DNA of 49,680 nt from contig JBAWYM010000004.1 in the NCBI GenBank assembly GCA_037143575.1, positions 1 to 49,680 on the forward strand. The letters are read 5' to 3'. This document shows, piece by piece, positions 1-7,463 of the stretch. Source of the stretch: JBAWYM01 sp037143575 (GTDB taxonomy: Bacteria > Patescibacteriota > Gracilibacteria > Peribacterales > Peribacteraceae). A program made the position numbers and the translations under genes. Numbering within the stretch: the first letter of the stretch is position 1; every line of letters begins with the position of its first letter. The notes under the pieces are model-generated. The model was not told the origin of the DNA and made no database searches. It saw nothing but the letters and a program-made list of their open reading frames with translations.

Positions 1-281
1 TCTGAAGGGCCGCCTAAAGGCGTGGGTTTATCCCTCCCACCGCTGGAACAATCAAAGATGACGATATCGACAGCATCTCCCAAAGCCTTTCGCGCGAAGT
101 GATGCCACACCGTCATCATCGGCGGGAGGATATTCATCGTACAAAGGAGAGGACGATCACTCTGTGAAAAAGGCTCCGGATTGAGGAAAAAGCCAAGTGT
201 CGGTATAAGCGTCCGCCAGGCAAATTTCAGGGAATTGAGACGGAAGACGGAGCTCAAGATTTGGTCGTAGGTGCGGGGCAC
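1..281 (-). CDS. Unknown protein, N-terminal 93 residues only (cut by window end)
   Basis: An open frame starts with GTG at 279-281 and runs off the window edge without a stop. The start is supported by a -10 box TACAAT at 288-293 that ends 6 nt before it, the same spacing as several neighbours. The visible N-terminus is soluble, begins VPRTYDQILSSVFRL and ends with a hydrophobic strand followed by FDCSSGG, which could be a Rossmann-type beta strand and loop. I do not recognise the family. It is transcribed divergently from the EamA transporter, and the two start regions are separated only by a 46-bp perfect palindrome. Confidence 0.6.
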   Translation of the reverse strand, partial: MPRTYDQILSSVFRLNSLKFAWRTLIPTLGFFLNPEPFSQSDRPLLCTMNILPPMMTVWHHFARKALGDAVDIVIFDCSSGGRDKPTPLGGPS

Positions 282-287
282 GGTGTG

Positions 288-293
288 ATTGTA
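288..293 (-). promoter_or_regulatory. -10 box TACAAT of the partial leftmost gene
   Basis: TACAAT on the minus strand ends 6 nt before the GTG at 281, so transcription should begin at or beside the start codon (leaderless). Its outer edge is 1 bp from the palindrome at 295-340. Mirror: 49388-49393. Confidence 0.5.
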
Positions 294-294
294 G

Positions 295-340
295 GCCGAA
301 AACCGTAGGACAGGAACGTTCCTGTCCTACGGTTTTCGGC
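295..340. repeat. Palindromic element copy 1 (46 bp, perfect)
   Basis: GCCGAAAACCGTAGGACAGG is followed by AAC|GTT and its exact mirror, with no mismatch over 46 bp. The core CGTAGGACAGGAA recurs at 3935-3974 and 16894-16951 with different flanks. It occupies the whole space between the divergent -10 boxes at 288-293 and 348-353, where -35 contacts or an operator would lie. Confidence 0.95.
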
Positions 341-347
341 TCTTCGC

Positions 348-353
348 TATACT
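348..353 (+). promoter_or_regulatory. -10 box TATACT of the EamA transporter gene
   Basis: TATACT ends 6 nt before the GTG at 360, predicting a leaderless transcript. No convincing -35 hexamer is visible; that region is palindrome copy 1. Mirror: 49328-49333. Confidence 0.6.
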
Positions 354-359
354 TCTTTT

Positions 360-1238
360 GTGCCATTGTCCAAGCACCGCACCGGCGAACTCCTGATCCT
401 CCTCTGCGCATTCCTCAGCAGTCTGTTTCCCATCGTCACCATCATCTCCTATCGGGAACTTCCCACGTTCTTCGCATCTGGTACTGCAACTCTTCTCTCT
501 ACTATCTTCTTCGCCATTCTCCTCACGATACGCGGTGAGTGGAAACAATTGAAACAGTCTGGAATCTGGAGAGATCTCCTTCTTATATCCCTCTTCATCG
601 GCATCTACTACATCCTGATTTTTGCTGCCCTGCGAATCACCACGGCTGGGGATGTCTCCATTATGAGCCTCATGGAGGTACTCTTCACATTCCTCATCAT
701 GGGAGTCCTCCTTAAGCATGAGAGAATGCACCTGCGTCACATCGTCGGAGGTCTCTGTATGGTGGCAGGCGCGGGGCTCATTCTCTCACCACATACATCC
801 GGATGGAGCATAGGTAATCTTCTCGTCATCCTCGCAACTATCTCCGCCCCATTCGGCAACTACTTCGCACAGCATCTTCGCCAGAGAGTAAGTGTGCACG
901 TCATTATGTTCATTCGAAGCATCCTGATCGGAACAGTGCTCCTCGGAATCGGTGTATGTATCGAGCCTCTCCCTACCCGATCAGCGCTTCTGCATAGTAC
1001 GATTCCTCTCCTCATCAATGCCATAGTTCTCCTCGGCATTTCCAAAATCCTCTGGATCGAAGCGATCCACCGTATCTCCATCAGCACAGCGATATCTCTG
1101 CAGGGCATCACGCCGCTCTTCACGCTCATCTTCGCGTACTTCCTACTCCACGAATCGATCCTCCTGAGCCAACTGGCAGGATTCGTCCCGATCTTCGCCG
1201 GGGTTTTGCTCCTCACGAGCAGAAAAGAGAAATCATGA
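360..1238 (+). CDS. EamA/DMT-family transporter
   Basis: This 292-residue polytopic membrane protein has about ten hydrophobic helices arranged as two EamA repeats. Helix 1 starts near residue 10 (LLILLCAFLSSLFPIV), and the last helix (LAGFVPIFAGVLLLTS) is followed by a basic tail (RKEKS). Length and topology fit the drug/metabolite transporter superfamily, whose members move small metabolites or sugars across the inner membrane. The substrate cannot be deduced. The GTG start is chosen because it lies 6 nt after a TATACT box. The next gene (methyltransferase) converges on it, leaving 54 bp that carries a half-copy of the palindromic element. Confidence 0.85.
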   Translation: MPLSKHRTGELLILLCAFLSSLFPIVTIISYRELPTFFASGTATLLSTIFFAILLTIRGEWKQLKQSGIWRDLLLISLFIGIYYILIFAALRITTAGDVSIMSLMEVLFTFLIMGVLLKHERMHLRHIVGGLCMVAGAGLILSPHTSGWSIGNLLVILATISAPFGNYFAQHLRQRVSVHVIMFIRSILIGTVLLGIGVCIEPLPTRSALLHSTIPLLINAIVLLGISKILWIEAIHRISISTAISLQGITPLFTLIFAYFLLHESILLSQLAGFVPIFAGVLLLTSRKEKS

Positions 1239-1281
1239 ATGACAACACCACTTCAAGGAATTGCGACGAAAGACGAAGCTC

Positions 1282-1302
1282 ACGTTCCTATCCTACGGTT
1301 TT
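1282..1302. repeat. Half-copy of the palindromic element, overlapping a stop codon
   Basis: On the minus strand AAAACCGTAGGATAGGAACGT matches one arm of copy 1 with one change (GATAGG for GACAGG), but the mirrored second arm is absent. The TAG inside GTAGGA is the stop codon of the methyltransferase at 1293-1925, so the element supplies its final residues and stop. Mirror: 48379-48399. Confidence 0.8.
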
Positions 1303-1925
1303 CTCGCCCGAATGAGGTAATTCAATCGCGGATCATGCATGCCCAAATCCAAGGGAATCCGCTCGACATCCACGAATCCAAGCTCCTGGAGAACAGAGAT
1401 CATCTGCGGAGCCGGATACATCCACTTATGCAGATCCAGATCCTCCGTTTCCTCAGACTTGAATCTGCCGAAGAGGTGCTGATTGAGGACATCGAGATCG
1501 CCATGATCCAAAATCCCCTGCGCAATTGCTTCGATATCCGGCGTGGAAATCCGTAGCACACCTCTCGGAGCCAGAATCCGGAAGAATTCCTGGAGCACGT
1601 GGTGCACCTGAGGCTTGCGCAAATGCTCGAGAGTCGCCACAGAGAGAATTTCCGCAATCACACTACTATCAATCGGAAAGCGCTTGGTGATATCGAAGAC
1701 GAGATCGACCTGCGGAAGTGCGACGATATCGACATTGAGAAACTCCTCTGGATTGAACGGATTTCTGCCGCCGCAGACATCGAGCTTCGCCCCCCGGTAC
1801 CCGCGGCTTTTCCATTCCTCAGCACGCTTGGAACACACCTGCCGTCTCCGCGCATCGATAAACCAGCCGTAGAGCGGACGTAGCGGCCGGAGATACTTGT
1901 AGTAGCGATCGAGGAATTTCTTCAT
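1293..1925 (-). CDS. Class I SAM-dependent methyltransferase
   Basis: This 210-residue protein has a short basic/aromatic N-terminus (MKKFLDRYYKYLRPLRPLYG), a glycine-rich SAM-binding motif I at about residues 48-54 (KLDVCGG), an acidic residue D66 at the end of strand 2 (NVDIV), and a post-motif segment ATLEHLRKP near 97-104. The fold fits the Methyltransf_11 type often found in surface-polysaccharide clusters; the acceptor is unknown. ATG at 1925 is chosen over an upstream TTG because a TATAAT box lies at 1957-1962 between them. The last codons (Lys-Pro-stop) come from a half-palindrome repeat, so the natural C-terminus may have been altered. Confidence 0.8.
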   Translation of the reverse strand: MKKFLDRYYKYLRPLRPLYGWFIDARRRQVCSKRAEEWKSRGYRGAKLDVCGGRNPFNPEEFLNVDIVALPQVDLVFDITKRFPIDSSVIAEILSVATLEHLRKPQVHHVLQEFFRILAPRGVLRISTPDIEAIAQGILDHGDLDVLNQHLFGRFKSEETEDLDLHKWMYPAPQMISVLQELGFVDVERIPLDLGMHDPRLNYLIRARKP

Positions 1926-1956
1926 GAGAGAGCTGGAATATCCGCAGTCTAAAGCT

Positions 1957-1962
1957 ATTATA
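1957..1962 (-). promoter_or_regulatory. -10 box TATAAT upstream of the methyltransferase
   Basis: A consensus TATAAT lies 31 nt before the ATG, giving a short leader of about 25 nt, unlike the leaderless neighbours. A weaker TATTCC at 1936-1941 could give a nearly leaderless start. Mirror: 47719-47724. Confidence 0.45.
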
Positions 1963-2014
1963 CTCAATTGATTTAATAATTTCGAATATACCGGCGTAGC
2001 CGCACCATGATCTT

Positions 2015-2096
2015 GGCTTATAGCTAAGAAAAAGCTAAAACAAGGATTCAGGATTATTTAGCCGTATAGCTTACGTCTTAAAGCTCAAAGCTTCAT
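2015..2096. repeat. Short-word array (AGCTAA / TTAGC / TATAGCTTA) in an intergenic gap
   Basis: The AT-rich gap between divergent genes contains repeated words built on AGCT with runs of A or T, in both orientations, for example TATAGCTAAGAAAAAGCTAA and CTTAAAGCTCAAAGCTT. It can fold on itself. Similar arrays with other words occur in other gaps of this window. Mirror: 47585-47666. Confidence 0.6.
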
Positions 2097-2135
2097 TCCT
2101 CCATAGAATATCTGAACAAAACCACGTCGAACCGA

Positions 2136-2141
2136 TACAAT
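2136..2141 (+). promoter_or_regulatory. -10 box TACAAT of the exostosin-like gene
   Basis: TACAAT ends 6 nt before the GTG at 2148, predicting a leaderless mRNA for the run 2148-5267. Mirror: 47540-47545. Confidence 0.55.
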
Positions 2142-2147
2142 GCCCCC

Positions 2148-3230
2148 GTGCTCACCGCCTTCATCGACCGGCTCCCGGGCAAACCCCTGATTCCCCTTCT
2201 TTACCCGAACTTCGGTCAAGAAGATTCTTCGGCACAGCTCTTCCAGGCACAAGCATTCCACTCCCTCACAGAACCGCTTCTCACTGTCACCGACGATCCC
2301 ATGAAAGCGGATGTCCTGCTGCTTCCGCACAATTTCCCTACAGTACGAAATGAAGAACAGTATCTGAAGAAGGTCGAAGCGCTTTCCAGATCAACCGGTA
2401 AACGTATCATCGTCTTCTGGCATGGCGACGGAACGAACCCAGTACCGTTCACCAATGCCCTTGTCTTTCGGACTTCGCAATATCGATCCAGACTCCGGCC
2501 AAACGAAGTGATCATGCCGGCGTATACCGAAGACCTCCTCGAGAATGAACCGTTGATCCTCAAAACCAAAGAAGCGCGACCCGTCGTGAGCTTCTGCGGC
2601 TGGGCGTCGTATCCGAGTTTCATGACCCGCATCCTCTCGCTCGCCCATGCGACACTCCTCACCGTCCTTGCGGTCATTACCGGACATTCAAACTTCTCAA
2701 CCCGCATCAAAGGTCTCGTCCTACGCCGCCGGATTCTGCGCATTCTCAATGGCTGCAGCAAGATCCAAACGGACTTCCTCCTCCGCTCCAGTCATTCCGC
2801 ACACCGCAAAACCATCCGCCTGGATCCTGCCAGAGCGCGCGACGAGTACATCAATAATCTTCTGCACGCCGACCTCGCGCTCTGCGTTAAAGGGGACGGC
2901 AATTATTCCCTGCGCTTCTACGAAGCCCTGAGCCTCGGGCGTATCCCGCTCCTCATCGATACCGATTGTGCTCTGCCACGGGAAGATGTGATCAATTACG
3001 AGAATTTCATGTTAAGAATTCCTCTGAAAAACATCCGCAACATTGATGCCATTATCGCGAAGTTCTGGAGCACACTAACTCCGGAGCACTTCGCTGAAAT
3101 GCAACGACTAGCACGTGATACATTCGAAAAATACCTGTCGACGAAGAAATTTCTGGAATGGGCTATCGAGCGGATGATGACAGACGCAACCATGCTCGAT
3201 CTCTCGCAAAACTTACCGCTTAAAGCTTAA
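2148..3230 (+). CDS. Exostosin-like (GT47-type) glycosyltransferase
   Basis: This 360-residue protein has no signal peptide. The C-terminal half contains the exostosin-family signature: LCVKGDGNYSLRFYEALSLG near residues 245-263, then RIPLLIDTDCALP, where a sugar-nucleotide-binding acidic/glycine loop precedes a conserved aspartate-cysteine. An N-terminal Rossmann-like half contains the strand RIIVFWHGDG. Exostosin domains transfer sugars from nucleotide donors, and bacterial members are found in surface-glycan clusters. The GTG start is preceded by TACAAT at leaderless spacing. It heads a co-directional run: 15 bp separate it from the GT4 gene, and that gap carries a tandem AAAGCTT array. 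Exact donor and acceptor are unknown. Confidence 0.75.
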   Translation: MLTAFIDRLPGKPLIPLLYPNFGQEDSSAQLFQAQAFHSLTEPLLTVTDDPMKADVLLLPHNFPTVRNEEQYLKKVEALSRSTGKRIIVFWHGDGTNPVPFTNALVFRTSQYRSRLRPNEVIMPAYTEDLLENEPLILKTKEARPVVSFCGWASYPSFMTRILSLAHATLLTVLAVITGHSNFSTRIKGLVLRRRILRILNGCSKIQTDFLLRSSHSAHRKTIRLDPARARDEYINNLLHADLALCVKGDGNYSLRFYEALSLGRIPLLIDTDCALPREDVINYENFMLRIPLKNIRNIDAIIAKFWSTLTPEHFAEMQRLARDTFEKYLSTKKFLEWAIERMMTDATMLDLSQNLPLKA

Positions 3231-3242
3231 AGCTTACCGCTT
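3212..3242. repeat. AAGCTT/TTACCGCTT short-word repeat at a gene junction
   Basis: CTTACCGCTTAAAGCTTAAA followed by GCTTACCGCTT is a small symmetrical array of two words. It overlaps the last codons of the exostosin-like gene (stop TAA at 3228-3230) and fills the gap to the next start. Mirror: 46439-46469. Confidence 0.7.
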
Positions 3243-3245
3243 CCT

Positions 3246-4430
3246 ATGCGCATCACCTTCATCTCACAGGCGCGCTTCCCCACCGAGAAAGCCCACGGTC
3301 ATCAGATTGCTGAGGTGTGTGCTGCACTCACAGCAAACGGCCATGCCGTGACGGTGCTCTCTCCGGATATACGCAATGCCCTCAAAGAGAGCGCTCACGG
3401 ATACTACGGACTCTCCGGTAAACTCGGCGTGGAGAAATTGCGCGTGTTCGATGCGCTCTCCAAGTGGTGGGTTCCCGGAAATTTCGCCTTCTCCTTCACG
3501 ATGCGATCGTATGGGAAAGCGCTGAAGAAATGGCTGGCTGAGCATCCTACAGACCTGCTCTATACACGCTCCCCACGCCTACTCAAATCCCTCCTGCAGA
3601 CGGACATTCCCGTGGTGCTTGAATTGCATACCCTGCCCCGCCGGTCACGCCTCTTCATCCGCCGGTGCAATGCCTGCAGACTCGTCGTTTGCCTTACGGA
3701 ACCCATGCGGACCCACCTCATTTCCTGGGGCGTGGAAGAATCCCAAGTGATTGTGGAAGGCGATGGTGTAAATCTGCAGCGCTTCGAGAAGATGCCGGAA
3801 TCCGCATCGGCAAAAGCGGAATGGAAAGTTCCTGTGGATCGTCCGGTCATCGGGTACGTCGGATCGCTGGTGACGCGCGGGACGATGGAGAAAGGAGTGA
3901 AGGAATTGATCGAAGCGGTGGCTCTGCTGAAGGTAAAAATCGTAGGACAGGAACGTTCCTGTCCTACGATTTTTTCTGCCTACCTCTGGATCATCGGCGG
4001 TCCGCGCGATGCCATCAGCCGCTACCGTCGACTGGCGGAGAAGAAAGGACTCACAAAAGAAGATATTCGCTTCGAAGGACCCGTCAAAAGCGACCGCGTT
4101 CCCTCCGCACTCGCCGCCTGTGATGTCTGTGTGTACCCGGCTCCTGCGTCCAAACACGCATTTTTTCAACGGGATACTTCACCGCTAAAAGTCTTCGAGT
4201 ACCTCGCCGCAGGCAAGCCCACTGTCTGTGCCGATATCCCGCCACTGCGCGGAGTCATCGACCCATCACTCGTGCACCACTGCCGTCCCGGAGATGCTCT
4301 ATCCCTCGCGAAAGCCATCCGCGAGGCCCTCACGCAACCGAACACCAATGAGAAGTTGCGCAGATCCCTGCTTCAGCATGTCTCGTGGGGAAAGCGCATG
4401 GAGAGAATCATCAGTCATTCCAAACTATAG
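3246..4430 (+). CDS. GT4-family glycosyltransferase with an in-frame palindrome insertion
   Basis: This 394-residue GT-B protein has an N-terminal domain opening with MRITFISQARFPTEKAHGHQ and a histidine-containing loop. The C-terminal Rossmann domain starts at PVIGYVGSLV, and the donor-binding segment SPLKVFEYLAAGKP lies near residues 312-325. GT4 enzymes retain anomeric configuration and use nucleotide sugars on the cytoplasmic face. Residues 230-243 (VKIVGQERSCPTIF) are the translation of a 40-bp perfect palindrome, placed between the helix ending EAVALLK and the strand AYLWIIGG. The frame stays open through it. The next gene starts 3 bp after the stop, so the two are very likely co-transcribed. 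No ribosome-binding site is visible before the ATG. Confidence 0.87.
   Translation: MRITFISQARFPTEKAHGHQIAEVCAALTANGHAVTVLSPDIRNALKESAHGYYGLSGKLGVEKLRVFDALSKWWVPGNFAFSFTMRSYGKALKKWLAEHPTDLLYTRSPRLLKSLLQTDIPVVLELHTLPRRSRLFIRRCNACRLVVCLTEPMRTHLISWGVEESQVIVEGDGVNLQRFEKMPESASAKAEWKVPVDRPVIGYVGSLVTRGTMEKGVKELIEAVALLKVKIVGQERSCPTIFSAYLWIIGGPRDAISRYRRLAEKKGLTKEDIRFEGPVKSDRVPSALAACDVCVYPAPASKHAFFQRDTSPLKVFEYLAAGKPTVCADIPPLRGVIDPSLVHHCRPGDALSLAKAIREALTQPNTNEKLRRSLLQHVSWGKRMERIISHSKL
3935..3974. repeat. Palindromic element copy 2 (40 bp, perfect), inside a coding region
   Basis: AAAAATCGTAGGACAGGAAC and its exact mirror carry the core shared with copies 1 and 3. It lies wholly within the GT4 gene and is read through in frame. 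As RNA it would form a perfect 20-bp hairpin followed by a U run, like an intrinsic terminator on either strand, yet the ORF continues for about 150 codons. Mirror: 45707-45746. Confidence 0.95.
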
Positions 4431-4433
4431 CGC

Positions 4434-5267
4434 ATGGATCACCCGCAATTCACCGTGCACGCCGCCACCGAGGAATCCCATTGGTGGTTTCATGGCCGCC
4501 TCGCGATTGTGCAGTCTCTTCTCACGCGCATCCTGCCACCATCGAAAGACACGATCATCATCGATGCAGGATGCGGCACCGGAGGGATGAGTGGTGCATT
4601 GATCCCCTCCTACGATGTGCGCGGAATCGATCCGGTGGAAGAAGCGATTGCCTTTGCCAGGAAAAAATTCCCGACCATTCCCTTCCGGGTTGGCAGCGTC
4701 CCCGAAGATATACAGGATTGGCTTAAAGAAGCCAAAGGAATAGTCCTCCTCGATGTCCTCGAGCACGTGGAAGAGGACTTCCTCTTTGTTTCGACACTCC
4801 TTGCTGCCATGCGTCCAGGGACATTCCTCCTGCTCACCGCTCCGGCGGATCCAACCCTCTGGGGAGAACACGATCGCGGCTTCGCTCATTGTCGCCGCTA
4901 CACCATGGAACGCATGCGATCCCTCTGGAAAGATCTTCCCGTCACCGAGCTCTGTGTCTCCCCGATCAATGCGCGCCTGTACTGGATCGTGAAGTGCGGC
5001 CGGTGGCTCTCGCGGTTTCTCGGACGTTCCCTCGGTCCGGGCTCGACTGATCTCGGCATGCCAATGAGGCCCATCAATGCTCTCCTGCAATGGATCTTCG
5101 GAGGGGAGAAACACCGATTGCTGAAAGTTCTGGAGCTCCATGGGAAACCCTACCGTCACGGCGTGAGCATTCTCGCTCTCCTTCAACGTGAACCGGGAGA
5201 AATCGTTCCGCGTGGAAGACCGGCGAACTTGCCACCGGATGAGGCTCCGTGGCTGCGAAATGTATGA
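4434..5267 (+). CDS. Class I SAM-dependent methyltransferase (cell-surface glycan type)
   Basis: This 277-residue protein begins with an aromatic segment HWWFHGR at residues 16-22 that is typical of this subgroup. It then has SAM motif I IIIDAGCGTG at 41-50, the acidic residue D66 in VRGIDP, and motif post-II LLDVLEHVEED near 105-115. A C-terminal region after residue 150 carries conserved aromatic and basic residues (GFAHCRRYT). The fold supports SAM-dependent O- or N-methylation; the position beside GT genes suggests a glycan or lipid-sugar acceptor. It follows the GT4 gene by 3 bp in the same frame of transcription. A 142-bp structured repeat begins 35 bp after the stop. Confidence 0.83.
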   Translation: MDHPQFTVHAATEESHWWFHGRLAIVQSLLTRILPPSKDTIIIDAGCGTGGMSGALIPSYDVRGIDPVEEAIAFARKKFPTIPFRVGSVPEDIQDWLKEAKGIVLLDVLEHVEEDFLFVSTLLAAMRPGTFLLLTAPADPTLWGEHDRGFAHCRRYTMERMRSLWKDLPVTELCVSPINARLYWIVKCGRWLSRFLGRSLGPGSTDLGMPMRPINALLQWIFGGEKHRLLKVLELHGKPYRHGVSILALLQREPGEIVPRGRPANLPPDEAPWLRNV

Positions 5268-5302
5268 GGTATCCCGTATCACGTATGAGGTATGACACTC
5301 AA

Positions 5303-5444
5303 GGAGCCTCTGAATAATTGCCAATTTGTCACAGTGAGCCGAGCCTGTGCTGAGCGGGCCGAAGCATCGAACTGCGACAAATTGGCAAATGTCATGGTTC
5401 GACACGGCTCACCATGACATGCTCGAGAATTTTTCAGAGGTTCC
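5303..5444. repeat. Structured dispersed repeat A (142 bp) at a convergent gene end
   Basis: Terminal inverted repeats (GGAGCCTCTGAATAATT and, from the other end, GGAACCTCTGAAAAATT) enclose two stem-loops. One pairs GCCAATTTGTC with GACAAATTGGC; the other pairs ATGTCATGGT with ACCATGACAT. The predicted shape is a three-way junction. A homologue in opposite orientation lies at 15975-16124. It has no coding potential and is probably a MITE- or BIME-like element, possibly working as a bidirectional terminator between convergent genes. Flanking words (CGTATGA before, TCATACG after) add an outer inverted pairing. Mirror: 44237-44378. Confidence 0.9.
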
Positions 5445-5488
5445 TCAAATACGTACTACATCATACGTAACGCCTGATACGTCTCCGA

Positions 5489-6163
5489 CTACAAGAACGC
5501 AAACACCGAGCTCAGCACCATCAGCACTCCCCGCTCAATCCCGAATACCCATCCGGAGATCAGAGAGATCCCGAGGAAGCTTTCCGCAAGAAGTGCAATA
5601 ATCAGAATCATCGGCCCTGCCCGCATGAAGGCCTCGTAACGCTCCTCGAGATGATACGGGATGAAGGGCTCCAGAATTTTGGAACCGTCGAGGGGGGCAA
5701 TCGGCAGGAGATTGAAGGCCATCAGTCCGAAGTTGAGAAAGACGAAGCTCCCGAGCAGCTGGACGAGGAAGGTCATGAGCACAGACGATGTACTCGTCGC
5801 CGAAAGAAGACCAAAGGGATTGGAAGTGGCATGCTGCAGAAGCGCGAGTGCAATGAAGGAGAGCAAGCCCAGAAGAAAATTGCTCAAGGGTCCTGCAAGC
5901 GCTACCAGAGCGTTATCAAGCTTCCGGTGTCGGAAGGCAAACGGGTTCACCGGAACCGGCTTGGCCCAGCCGAAACCCACGATGAGGAAGCACAGCGCGC
6001 CCATCATATCCAAGTGCGCCAGAGGATTGAGGCTGATGCGACCCTGAAGAGCCGCAGTGTAGTCCCCGAGCTTCTTGGCCACCCACGCATGCGCGCTCTC
6101 GTGCACGGAGATCGAGAGAAGGATCGCGATGAGGAACGTCGGCTGGAGGAAGATGGAATTCAC
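5489..6163 (-). CDS. M50-family (site-2-type) membrane metalloprotease
   Basis: This 224-residue integral membrane protein carries the zinc-binding HEXXH motif as H21-E22-S-A-H25 in the first helix. The third ligand region NLLPIAPLDG lies at residues 151-160 (D159). About five hydrophobic helices are visible. This compact form without a PDZ domain fits the small M50 subgroup common in many bacteria. The family cleaves transmembrane substrates within the bilayer, and the substrate here is unknown. The GTG start is fixed by a TATACT box ending 6 nt upstream. It converges with the methyltransferase across repeat A and is unrelated in function to the glycan genes around it. Confidence 0.88.
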   Translation of the reverse strand: MNSIFLQPTFLIAILLSISVHESAHAWVAKKLGDYTAALQGRISLNPLAHLDMMGALCFLIVGFGWAKPVPVNPFAFRHRKLDNALVALAGPLSNFLLGLLSFIALALLQHATSNPFGLLSATSTSSVLMTFLVQLLGSFVFLNFGLMAFNLLPIAPLDGSKILEPFIPYHLEERYEAFMRAGPMILIIALLAESFLGISLISGWVFGIERGVLMVLSSVFAFL

Positions 6164-6169
6164 GAGGTG

Positions 6170-6175
6170 AGTATA
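6170..6175 (-). promoter_or_regulatory. -10 box TATACT of the M50 protease gene
   Basis: It ends 6 nt before the GTG at 6163, so the transcript should be leaderless. Mirror: 43506-43511. Confidence 0.6.
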
Positions 6176-6194
6176 GTGGACCGGAGCGAATAAG

Positions 6195-6280
6195 AGGAGG
6201 TTTGTGAGGGTTGTAAAGGTTATAAGGGTTGAAAAGGTTCCATAACAAAACCCTTACAACTTTTAGAACCTTTAAAACCT
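6195..6280. repeat. Inverted short-word array (AGGTT / AACCT words)
   Basis: In the gap between the protease promoter and the dehydratase stop, repeated words GAGGGTTGTAAAGGTTATAA and GGGTTGAAAAGGTT are followed by their inverted counterparts (AACCCTTACAACTTTTAGAA, CCTTTAAAACCT). The whole forms an imperfect hairpin. Mirror: 43401-43486. Confidence 0.75.
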
Positions 6281-6321
6281 GTTCAATACATCCACTATCA
6301 TCCAATAACCAACACACTCCC

Positions 6322-7455
6322 TCACTCCGCCTTCACACTTCTCTCCTCTTCTACATGCTGCACCGCTCCCTTCGCGCTCTTATGAAGGATCGCCGCCGCA
6401 GACTCATCGAATTCACGGGCTTCTTTCTGGAATTGGGATTTGGAGAATTCTGCGAGGAGCCACTCCGGGTGCTTCATGTACCACTGCACCGTCTTCTCCA
6501 GACTCTGCTCGAAGGTTTTGGGGTACTGGAAACCCATTTCTCTGAGCTTGGTTCCATCCAAAGCATAGCGAAGGTCATGTCCCGGACGGCTGCTATGGAA
6601 ATCCACGAGCTCATAGCGCAGCTCCTGACCGACGACAGCAGCAATGGTTTTCGCGAGCGTGAGATTATCCATCTCCTTTTCGCCGACGATATTGAACTTG
6701 TCGCCGATGATCACTTTGCCGGCTTCGTGCTGTCCGATGAGGAAAAGCATTGCGGCGGCGACGTTGCGGGCGTGAACGTAGAAGCGGCTTCCGGCCTGCG
6801 TGCGCGTGGAATCCGAGTGGATAAACAGGCGATCACCGGACCGTGCGGCGTTGATGGTCTTCGGGATGAATTTCTCGGGATGCTGGCGCTCGCCGAAAAC
6901 GTTCATCGTGTGGGTGATGACGAGCGGAAGACCGTAGGTGTTGTAGTAGCTATACGCCAATTCCTCGCCTCCGGCCTTGGTCGCAGCGTAGGGATTGGAT
7001 GATTTATAACGATCCCACTCCTTGTAGGCCACTCCCTCCGGCGCCGGTCCGAAAACCTCGTCGGTGGAGAAGTAGGAGAAGAGATCGAGACCGTCGAGCG
7101 TGCGAGCGTAGTCGAGGAGATTACATGTCCCCACCACGTTATCCTGCACGAACTCCATGGGGCACTCGATGCTGCGATCCACGTGTGTGGAAGCGGCGAG
7201 ATGGAGAATGTAGTTCACCGGTCCGATGCGATTGGCGACGTAGGGATTGATGGGGGCGCGAAGATCGTGGTAGATGAATTCGACTCTCCCGGCGAATTTG
7301 CCGCTCCACATATCCATATCCGCGAGACGGTGGAGGGTAGAAGCGGAATCGATCTTGGAAAGCCCTATGAGCTTCCAATCGGTAGTTTTGAGAATCCCCT
7401 CCGCGATGTGGTGCCCGATAAAGCCGTCGATGCCAGTGAGGAGGACGCGTTTCAT
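6322..7455 (-). CDS. dTDP-glucose 4,6-dehydratase-like NAD-dependent sugar dehydratase (extended SDR)
   Basis: This 377-residue extended SDR has the NAD-binding motif GIDGFIG at residues 8-14. The dehydratase-specific triad TDE is at 131-133 (FSTDEVFG), and the catalytic pair Y156/K160 sits in YAATK. The TDE motif separates 4,6-dehydratases from simple epimerases. RfbB-type enzymes convert a nucleotide-glucose to the 4-keto-6-deoxy sugar, a precursor of rhamnose and related deoxysugars. RmlA, RmlC and RmlD are not in the window, so the final sugar is unknown. A Lys/Glu-rich C-terminal tail after about residue 335 is longer than I expect for the family. ATG at 7455 follows TAATCT by 8 nt. Confidence 0.85.
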   Translation of the reverse strand: MKRVLLTGIDGFIGHHIAEGILKTTDWKLIGLSKIDSASTLHRLADMDMWSGKFAGRVEFIYHDLRAPINPYVANRIGPVNYILHLAASTHVDRSIECPMEFVQDNVVGTCNLLDYARTLDGLDLFSYFSTDEVFGPAPEGVAYKEWDRYKSSNPYAATKAGGEELAYSYYNTYGLPLVITHTMNVFGERQHPEKFIPKTINAARSGDRLFIHSDSTRTQAGSRFYVHARNVAAAMLFLIGQHEAGKVIIGDKFNIVGEKEMDNLTLAKTIAAVVGQELRYELVDFHSSRPGHDLRYALDGTKLREMGFQYPKTFEQSLEKTVQWYMKHPEWLLAEFSKSQFQKEAREFDESAAAILHKSAKGAVQHVEEERSVKAE

Positions 7456-7463
7456 CGAACGGA

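Noticed and set aside
3935..3974. Intrinsic terminator ending the GT4 gene
   Set aside because: The reading frame continues through it with conserved GT4 motifs downstream, so it is treated as an insertion; partial attenuation remains possible.
4425..5405. 326-residue open frame opposite the methyltransferase
   Set aside because: Shadow of the clear SAM methyltransferase at 4434-5267; its N-terminal part reads through repeat A.
5303..5444. Insertion sequence or CRISPR unit
   Set aside because: No transposase frame, only two copies in the arm, no regular spacing and no cas genes.
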